Shown here one piece after another: positions 55,901 through 64,000 of a stretch of 64,000 bases of DNA. Origin of the DNA: Cercophora sp. LCS_1. Taxonomy: Eukaryota; Ascomycota; Sordariomycetes; Sordariales; Lasiosphaeriaceae. The stretch is from contig JAPZLL010000002.1 of NCBI GenBank assembly GCA_036250225.1, forward strand, positions 124,001 to 188,000. Direction: 5' to 3'. Below the pieces are notes generated by a model that did no database searches, was not told where the DNA came from, and was given only the letters and a program-made list of their open reading frames with translations. Every line of letters begins with the position of its first letter. The first letter of the stretch is position 1. A program made the position numbers and the translations under genes.

Positions 55901-58900
55901 GCCCAAACGGTCAGCTGAAGTTCGTCGTCATCGTCTGAATGCTTCGTCTGAACTCGGGCGGATATGCGGCCTTTGCCGATCGGTGCGCGGATTTTGTTGG
56001 TTACATTGTATGGCGCCGTCCTTGCGGTCGGCCCTGTGCAGGACGCAACATCACCGCGATCAGACGAGAGGTCTGAACCTGTGAACTGCGCGAAGCCGTT
56101 TGTGGCGTCGAAGGTTGCTGACCTGACCTCACCGCCCCCGCGGCTCGCTGCAATTGCGATGGTCGGCCTCGAGGCAACTCGAGTATCACACAACGGCGGT
56201 CGCACGGGTACTTGACCCAATTCACGCGATACCACCACACTGGGCTCTCAACAACCCCAGCCCTGGACGCCAGCCAGGCCGGTTTGTGTGCCATGACAAA
56301 TTATTGCGCGGCAGGGCTCTTGTATCGCGAGGACGTCAGGTCCTCATGGCTGTTGACACTGCTAGCATGTGTCAATCGACCTGGCCCGCCTGCCGTGTGT
56401 CTTTTGTCAGTTCACGGACCTTGGCGAAGCACTTGGGGAAGGCTTCCAGACGTTCCATATCCGTGCACTTCAAACAGGTCCACTCCATGCGCGTTCATGC
56501 GACGACTGTCTGACCGTGCAGGCTAGTGATGATGGGCAACGTGGCGACGGCCAACCATCAAGACACTTTTCCCCTTTCCAACTCTGAAGAAATTGTGAAA
56601 ATCGCCATCTTGGAGTTCGCTCGCCGTGGAGCGTGCTCAACGTGCCCGTCCGGCATTGACGAGAATCCGGTTTGGGGCTGGCGACTTCGGCACCGTCCCG
56701 ACTGCCACCCGGTCTGCTGCTTCCCACAAACCAGTTTCCAGGCACGATAAGTGTTTCCTCCACCTGATTTGAAATACTCGCGGGACGGTGCCTCCACTCC
56801 CGGCGGTCCTGGGCGCTCTGATTACCGATATGGCGAGATGCATCTGACTCTGAACACTGCTGCAGATACCGCAAACTGCCCTGGTTGCCAATCTCGGCGT
56901 CGAATCAGGTTGCCGCGTGGTACTACTCTCGACAGGGAACCACGTTGTTGAGGTGGTCATCGTCGGTCTTGACCTGAGCATCGGATCGGCTCCAGGGAGG
57001 GGTCCTGCTGCACCCCCGTGGATGTGATCTCTGGCAGCCTCGCGATGCGGGTGGGCGCGGCAGCGTTGTTTCTTGCCGCGTTTTCTCTTCGTTTTCTCTG
57101 TCCCGCTGTGGGACGGCCAGTGCCTGTCCTCCCAGCCTCCTCCCGGTGTCTGGTCCAGCAATTTCCCGCGGCCAACGACCACGTCCGGTCGGGTCTCATC
57201 TCGGATCGGTATTTGGTTTCTAAGGCCGCCTGCATCGTGTTACGGTTCCGATGCTACAGCTGTTCAGATGTCGACGAGACGCTGGGCAGCCGTCCGCATT
57301 GTGAATGGCATGGCGAAACAGCGCTCCGTCTTGGGTGGGTGGCGCCAGCAACGACAGATCCCGATGGGGCCCATCGTTTACAGGAGCTGATGGAGCGTTT
57401 GCAGGAGCACCCACAGACTGGGTAAGCGCCTCGCTGCCCACCAAGATGGCCAGACCTCGTGGGGATGCGTGTCGCCCGGGAGTTGGCTGTCATGGTGGGT
57501 GTTGGATTCGCTACCAGCGCCCCTTTTCCATGGGTCTCGTCTCTGGTGGAGAAGCTGGCACCCAATGATGACTTCACGTCGTGGTGTGACCTCTGACCGA
57601 TCACACCAGACTGTCGTCCCGCAGTAGCTCGGGGTCTTTGCAGGTCGCGGTGCCTCAAGAGGGCATTAAAGATGGCAATAAGGAAGTCTGTGTCCTCGCC
57701 GTCAGAGTCGCACTGCACTGTGTGGTCGCCCCTATCTTGGACAGCCGGCAGCGTCACCAACAGCTCGAGCCATTGGCCGCCGTGGCAAGTCTGCGGGTCT
57801 GCGTGCGCTTACGAAGGCGCCGACGCCAGGAGATATTCGGAGCGGAGATGCCCATCCTCTGTGCGAGTCTGGGTGTGTGTCGAACAGTGCTATAGGGCCA
57901 GGATCCAACGCAGGGAGAACCAAGATGGGCTAGGCCAAACAAAAGGTTGCGGTGGGCATTGCGAAGCGGTCCCGAAGTGTGGGGGAACCATCGTCAGCAG
58001 ACCGCGGGCGAGACAGTCCAAGTTTGACGGACGACTGAGGGCGGCCTCTGAGAAACATGGAGCAGATCCAAACTGATGTGAGAGCGTCATCGCGTCCGGC
58101 CAGCGGTTCTTGGCTCTGGGCCGAGCCGTTCCCAGAGGATCGTGGGCCGTCTCGGTCTCTCGCCGCACCGCACACCAACAAGTTTGTTTCTGTTTCCGCA
58201 GAGCCGCCTTGCCCAATTTCTGGTTGTATATGCAGCCGCTTCCCTTGCTCCGTCTACTCACCTTACCCTTTGCCGATGTTACTGGGAACGGTTTGCGTTT
58301 CGGGTTGACATGTTACGAAAGCGCGGGGAAGTGATGAATGTCTGGACTTTGCGATCCATGGATGGTGCCGGACCGGTGGGTGCTTGGGCGACCTGACAGC
58401 TACCGACTTAACAGTTTAGCGGGTGTTGCTCTGATCAGCAGTTGAATCCAAAATCAGTCAGCCCAGGTGTATGAGGATGTCTGTTGCACATGTCAATATC
58501 ACTCAACTGACCCTAGCCCATACCCTACCATCACCACATGTCAGCGCTTGCTAATCTCCTGTTCTTCGATCTCCAAACAGCCTTCTAGAAGCAGCGGACG
58601 CCAAATGATCGGCGTGCCAAGACAATGATCGGACGGCAACCGTGTCGACCGACTGACCCGACGCCTACACACAGACGGAGCAGTCAGATCTGGACGTCCA
58701 CACGAGACAGTCGGTGAGATCCCCCGGTCTATGCAAACCGGTGCCGTTCTGTGATGATCTGCGGAATCCGCAAAGAAGCGTCAACACTCGACGCTGCGCA
58801 GCGCATCAATCCCACGCTCTCCCACATACGCGCACCATACGCGCATCTGCCGATGGCCACTCGTGAGATTCCAGTCGCGCTCGAGCGATTTGGAGTGTTT

Positions 58901-59739
58901 TGCTGTGGTTCATTCTCCGGGCATCACCCCTCCCGACGTCCGGACCCCGTTCCGGTCCGGGTGGGGCCATTCCACGGACCTCGCTCGTCCCACCCACCCA
59001 TCGGCTTCCATCCTGGAATGAACGACAACAGGGTATCGCATCTTTTGAGTTTCTTCGTCAATACCGACAGGTAAAAAGCTGCGCAGGTAAAACGCACGCC
59101 GGTAACCGGGTTCGTTCGCGTCCCACACACCCTCCTCGCGTGTCTTAGTCGGGCGCGCAAAACGCACCCCTGCCGCTGCGGGACCGGAGCGGGCCTGATG
59201 ATCGACGGGTTCCGAAACCGTCGGGTGCGAGCATTGATACCTGTACCCTTTAATACCAGCACTAAGGTTCTGCCTTACTCACTCTGGTGTATGCCATCGA
59301 GATGTCGGCGAACGGCGGGCCGGATCGGTCGAGGTGCCTGGGCGTTGGTTCCCCCTGCCCGCTTCTGGACAGCAGGCCTGGTTTGGGATGTGGTGTGGTC
59401 GGGGAATTTGGACATTTCCCGATCGGTCTCTATAGCGTGAGGGATATCGTTCGGGAGAGGGAGTTCCCGTTGCACTGCCACCCGGTGGGGGGGAGGGGTT
59501 GTTTAGATGTTGTTGAGACTGGGTGGTGGTGGTGGTGGTGGTGGTCGGGAAGTTCCGGTGGGACCACAACACCATGGCACAGTCGTTGATGATAGAAGAC
59601 GCCGTTTCTGCGGGGCATTCTTAATTGGGTTGCGTTTTGGCTAGTTGCCTACGGTATTGGCACGGTGGTGCTCTATTTGGGGACAAGCTGGTTGAACAAT
59701 CGGACTCGTTGCTGTTGTTTTCTGCCACTCTCTGTGCGC
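52928..59739. other. Gene-poor GC-rich stretch upstream of velB
   Basis: Open frames occur on both strands and in all phases, as expected of GC-rich non-coding DNA, but none has a domain, consistent phase or splice signals. No tRNA or 5S gene was seen. A GGT run lies at about 59522-59543. The first part is presumably the velB promoter and 5' leader. A frame with a hydrophobic run near 59612-59700 (NWVAFWLVAYGIGTVVLYLG) might be a relic of a membrane protein. Confidence 0.45.
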
Positions 59740-59744
59740 AGATT

Positions 59745-60075
59745 CTACCTCTTCTGGGTACAACCAACGGACAAAGAACGGACAGGGGCAAGTCGTACTG
59801 CGCTCCCTTCAGTTCTTCACGTAGCCTTAAAATACATTTCTACTATTTATTCTGCCTAATTGTTTACTTCGTTCGCAAAAAACCACCAGTCTCTCGCCCA
59901 TTCCTGCGGCTCGGGCATGGATGCTGACTCTCTCGTCGTTAGCTCAAGTTCTTCCTCTAGGTACATGTATATCGTCTCGGCTTGGAGATAGAGCAGGTTC
60001 CTATGGTTGGGTTGGTGGCCTTAAAAAATCTGCAAAAGATGGCAAATTCGTCACTTGTGGCCATCAGGCACTTGG
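59745..60075 (-). pseudogene. DUF6594 copy 2, degenerate
   Basis: Minus-strand reading gives CLMATSDEFAIFCRFFKATN, then a frame shift, NLLYLQAETIYMYLEEELEL, then PEPQEWARDWWFFANEVNN and two stops. The residues align with copy 1 at 33.1 kb. Many differences relative to copy 1 are G-to-A or C-to-T (for example CTGAGG to TTAAGG and GCG to ACG), the direction expected of repeat-induced point mutation. No second exon is recognisable. Confidence 0.65.
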
Positions 60076-60859
60076 GCGAGGTGAAGAGGGGCTTGATAGA
60101 CGAGGTAGTGCGGCTCTTAGGCCCGGCGAAGGAAGACTGGATAGTGGCGTGTTCGACGGTTTGTTGCTCTCAGAGCCAGCGGGGTGGGGGTTGGACAATG
60201 GTGTGCTTGATGGTTTACTGCTCTTAGATTCCTCAATGGCTGGTGGAGCAGGATCATCAACTTGCTCCCATTATGGTTGGGAGGTTGGCCAAACTTCTCG
60301 CTGTTTGTTGTACAACTCGCGGTTGGCAGTCGGACTCCTTCTGCACACCACTAGGTTGGAAGGCGCGATCAATCAGTCAAGCTTCTCACCTGTGTGGCCA
60401 ATCACCGCCTGACCACTGATGCAGCTCTCGCCTCGCCGCGTCCTCCTCGTTGCTTCTTTCTGAACGGCGAGATAGGGGCACATCAATTCGAGTGCCAATC
60501 GGCGAATACTGCTCAGTTTTTCGCACATCCCCTTCTCGTTTTCAAAGCCAATTACCACCACGTTTCGGCCTCCGCACAGTCCAAAAAGGGATTGGTATTT
60601 GCAAATTGGCGTGTTGAGAATCTCGAATACCCCTTGATCAAAAAGAAAAACACGCTAATACGCTCAACACCACGCAGGCAGCGTGGCGGTAGGTTGTTCC
60701 AAGGCCACGCATACTGGAGGCTTTGGTGGGCCAGGGCTACGCATGGGAGTGGTGTACCAGAAACGAAAATGGGGTGTGCGAAAAAGGGAGCTCATGTTTT
60801 GTTCTCATAAAATGCTGCCCGCTACGGATCATATGCGTCGCTGATTGTCTCAGCCACCG
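60076..60859. other. Intergenic with dispersed repeat 1 copy B
   Basis: The repeat at 60358-60447 is the only recognisable item. Short direct duplications (GTGTTCGACGGTTTGTTGCTCTC and GTGTGCTTGATGGTTTACTGCTCT, differing at several sites) lie about 50 bases apart at 60148 and 60200. Confidence 0.5.
60358..60447 (+). repeat. Dispersed repeat family 1, copy B
   Basis: Partner of 20251-20340, same orientation. It sits 280 bases beyond the decayed DUF6594 copy 2. Confidence 0.7.
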
Positions 60860-62298
60860 TTACTGCAGGCCTTCCTCATCTGAATCCTCCGAGTCGTCAC
60901 CTGAGTCGTCCTCCGAACTATCTTCCGAATCATCTTTGGAATCATCTCCTGAGTCTTCTCCTTCTGAGTCCTCCGAATCCCATACACTTTTCAGCGGCGG
61001 CCACGGGACCGGTGAAACACCCGGCCAGAAGGTGAAGAAGCCTAGCCGAATGAAATCAGGCTTGTCCGGCACCGCCTCTAGCACTTTGGCGCCACCGGCC
61101 ATAGCCACAATCATTGCCAGAGTCCACTGCAAGTTGAATGCTCTCACCATCTTCTGCGCGTGCTCCCTCTCGACGTTGATGTAGTAGAGATTGCCGGTCT
61201 TGGGGAGTTGCGTTCGGGGCGGGAGCTGCGCGGCAGCCTCGAGTACTGGATTCCCGGGTATCAGGTCGCCATATGTCCTCCCAAAAATGGCCGAGATGCT
61301 TCCAACCGTCCGCTTCAATGGCTCCTCGGATCTCTCCCTCCAGGGCATCCACTGGAACTGCAGCTTGATCGTCGCAATACCCTCGGGCTGGCCTTCCTCT
61401 TGGGGAACGATGCCCAGACATTCCAGGCCAAAGTAAGCCTTGGTCCACCACTCGCGAATCGTTCGGTGCAGCGAAATCATGTTCCAACTCTTGTCGAAGA
61501 CGTGGGCGCCGTGGCTGAAAAGGTCTTTATATTCTTCAGGATCTGGTGTGTCAACAGAGTCGTGCGCGGCGTGCCCTGCAAAACGAATCCCGTCGTAGAG
61601 TAAGCGGCCAGCATGGTCTCCCTTTAAGCCGGTGGGACTGATCTGTGTTGGGACAATATGGTGTATTACCGGTTCGTTGGTCCCGAGAATAACACATCGC
61701 TCAGCATCGAGCCGCAATTGCCTTTTTTTCTCCTCGTCTTCTGCGGTGGTATCGCCAACGACCGATATTTCGAAAGCCGCTTGGGGATTGTGATCTCCCA
61801 TTGGCATTGTAGCCACATCTTCTTTCGCATCTTGGTTCACACGCGCCCTTTTCGCTCGACTGACGTCTCCCTCGGGCGATTTTTCTCGCTTCCTCTTGGG
61901 GCTAACTTGCTCGAACTGATAGCGCTCCTCGCCACGGGCAGGTTGGTGCGTGAAGACTGCACCTCGTGTGTTAGATGTGGGACACCTTGAGCTAAGCGAG
62001 GGTACGTACACTCTTTTGCGAAATTCGGGAACCGGAACAACTTGCCCAAGAAGGTGTCCTCTGCCGAAAATGTCGACCGCTTATACTGGAGGCGTTTTAT
62101 GGGTATGGTCATTAGAGCGGCGATTTGGAGGTCGCTGAACGGCTTGTAGTTGCTGGGCTTCAGGAGGGTCCATTTCTCGAACTCCTTCCTCCAGTGGCTT
62201 TCCCACTTCTCGATATTTTCAAGGCGTTCTCTGATTTCATCCGCCGAGGGCGCAAGGTCGCTTGGCTGCTCCCAAAGGGCCTGTGACGATAGTGCCAT
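60860..62298 (-). CDS. HNH-endonuclease-type fungal protein, 461 residues
   Basis: Exons (minus) 62298-62010 and 61956-60860, with a 53-nt intron (GTACGT donor, CTAAC branch, GTGCAG acceptor). Exon 1 has an acidic/Trp helical segment (WESHWRKEFEKW). Exon 2 carries basic clusters resembling a nuclear signal (KRKR at 117-120, KRAR at 132-135), then AERCVILG and HHIVP (195-199), and FDKSWNMISLHRTIREWW. The order Cys, His-His, then D-x-x-x-N-x-I-x-L is that of the HNH_2 type common in fungal proteins of unknown role. The C-terminal 50 residues are a Ser/Asp/Glu tract. Nuclease activity is inferred from the motif; the second metal-site residues cannot be checked by eye. The start is the first ATG in frame. 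Confidence 0.7.
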
Positions 62299-64000
62299 TG
62301 CCCCAAGTCTGGTATGTTGGTTCAAAGTGAGAGTGTCGTTTGGTTGTTAAAGAAAGGGTAGATGGAGGGGTTGGTAGGACAAGATTGTTTGTTCAAGTTG
62401 TTGTTCAAAGCAAAGAGGGTGATCCAAGAAGATTGCAAGCCAAAAGTTAAATCTGTCGGATCTACTTGACTCGTGCGAATTTCTCGCGGCCGCAAAATAA
62501 CTTTGGTGGTCGCCGTGACCCCAGTGTTGGCAATACAGCTTTGGTGGCTTATCAACGAACGGGCCCAGGTATCGAGCTGCCTCGGCGCAACACACTTCAG
62601 CCATTCTCGAGCGAAAAAGTGTCTCAAGCTCCAATCTCAGTGAGGCGCCCACACAGAAAGGGAGGTATCCAGCCCCGCAAAGCATCGAATAACATTACAG
62701 AAAGCTTGAACCATAATTTTTGGCGTCAGAAAAAAAAACAACCTGCATGTGGCGAATTTAAACATAAGACTCGATACCAACTGGAGTGTCGGACCAAAGT
62801 GTTTTCTGTGGCTTTGGCGGTTTGGCTTTTGCATGCAGTGACGTCATCTAATCCTCCCCAGCTTCTTTGCACTGGGCAATATCTCAAATTCATTTAGTTC
62901 AGGAAACCTTGATGCTGTCTCCCTCCCTCTGTGACAGGACTGTTATCAAGACTAGCGTTAGGTTGTATAATGGTGTTTGCCTGAATATGAGCTGGGGTTT
63001 TTTTTCCATCCCTTTGGCTGCCAGTTTGGTGACAAGAGCACGCAGCAGGAGGTAATATTCCGCTACCCTTCAGCACGCACGCATATTAGGGGCTTGATCT
63101 CTTTGGGATACTCTAAGCATCCAGCGCAAGGCTCATCACAGAGGTACAAAGTGTCCAAAATGATATCGATCGGTATGCCACTTTTACTGTTGCCCACTTA
63201 GCCAGGTATGCAAAACAGAGAAAACAGCGGGAAGCACTGCATGTGGCCCAGGATGGGACGATTAGTCAATGCCTTGGATACCTAGTGTTGGCGTACAAAC
63301 GCACCTCAGAGTAGGGGCTTGGCTCAACCCCTTGCGAAGCCCTCGCGGCACACTGCGTGGAAACACGCAGATAGAAACTGGGGGGTAGATGGCCTAGATC
63401 TCTGGCACATTGGCAATAACTTCTACTCTCTGTCGAGCACTAACATACAATTGGTCCACCCCCAAAACCCTCACGGGCTCACAAATAGCTAGGTGTCTAC
63501 ACGATATGAGTGCGCCCCGTGTGAAAAGCCGTATGATCCGAAAGCTTTGCTGACTTGTGGCCATGTGTCCGTTGTTTTCCTTGCCCTTACCATAATATTG
63601 CGGGACCATTCAGTTGGAAAGAGAACTTGACAGTGATTGTCACTTTCGGACTCTTCCCAAAATCTCTCGAGGTTCTTTGACCTGTGGTGGGATAATGTGC
63701 GGTCCCGTACCCATCCTTTATTAGCCGGTTAGGGGTTGCTTGCATTCGTTGTGTGTTGTGCTTGCTGCAGGCTCTGTTTGTTTTGTTTTAGATGGAGTGT
63801 CTTACCAGGTAAGGTAAGGTAGCTGAGGCACATCACGTTCCTTGCAAGCATGGAGGAATGTGGTAGCTACCATAAGGTATCTTTGTTTTGCCGTTCTGTC
63901 GAAGAACCTCTGTGGGGTTGGTAAAGCAGACCGGGGGCTGGACAAAAGAGGCAGTCAGAACTGTGAGACCTCTTGTACAGGGAGGCAAAGAGAAACCAAA
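62299..64000. other. Upstream flank of the HNH gene to the window end
   Basis: No gene is supported. A GGTAAGGTAAGGTAG run near 63819 is the kind of short repeat scattered through Sordariomycete non-coding DNA. The last 200 bases contain no open frame of note. Confidence 0.5.

Noticed and set aside
53836..58396. Many overlapping frames of 60-230 codons on both strands
   Set aside because: GC-rich DNA leaves all phases open; none continues across plausible introns or shows a domain.

Overview
The window is nuclear DNA of a filamentous ascomycete (Pezizomycotina, most likely a Sordariomycete). The grounds are spliceosomal introns of about 43-78 nt with GTRNGT donors and CTRAC branch sites, a velvet-family regulator, a Zn2Cys6 transcription factor with a fungal-specific domain, a leashin-type giant protein, DUF3602 and DUF6594 proteins, and short dispersed repeats, some carrying C-to-T/G-to-A style decay. 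No rRNA, tRNA or CRISPR array was seen.

Layout. (1) 1-16186 (+): the 3' part of a gene for a giant protein (more than 5,300 residues visible) with about 35 lysine blocks in an acidic P/E/V/A-rich chain, then a coiled coil and a compact C-terminal domain. I read it as leashin (LAH), the Woronin-body/septal tether annotated as 'involucrin repeat protein' in aspergilli. (2) 17.3-20.1 kb: a convergent housekeeping pair, tRNA-dihydrouridine synthase Dus2 (+) and PP2A methylesterase Ppe1 (-). (3) 20.1-37.0 kb: an accessory, repeat-rich stretch. It holds poorly conserved genes, a membrane-anchored collagen-like protein, a decayed minisatellite array, a gene with a Cys-rich motif recalled from fungal F-box-type proteins, a frameshifted membrane-protein pseudogene, a frameshifted ankyrin gene, a solo-LTR-like element full of hairpins, a truncated DUF6594 gene and a small three-exon gene that only appears after splicing by eye. 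(4) 37.0-52.9 kb: a conserved block with a Zn2Cys6 regulator (-), a 729-residue protein of unknown function (-), uroporphyrinogen decarboxylase (+, five exons), a GNAT acetyltransferase (-, four exons), a DUF3602/Par32-like protein (-) and VelB (-, five exons, one with a GC-AG intron). (5) 52.9-59.7 kb: a GC-rich stretch of nearly 7 kb upstream of velB without a supportable gene. (6) 59.7-64.0 kb: a degenerate second DUF6594 copy, an HNH-nuclease-type gene (-) and untranslated or intergenic sequence to the end.

The genes do not form a pathway. The conserved ones cover cell architecture (leashin), tRNA modification (Dus2), PP2A control (Ppe1), haem synthesis (uroporphyrinogen decarboxylase) and development/secondary metabolism (VelB, Zn2Cys6 regulator). 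The most unusual items are the collagen-like membrane protein, the hairpin-rich LTR-like element, the repeat architecture and in-frame 51-nt intron of the leashin gene, and the GC-AG intron in velB. All exon borders are read by eye from splice consensus, frame and family fit.
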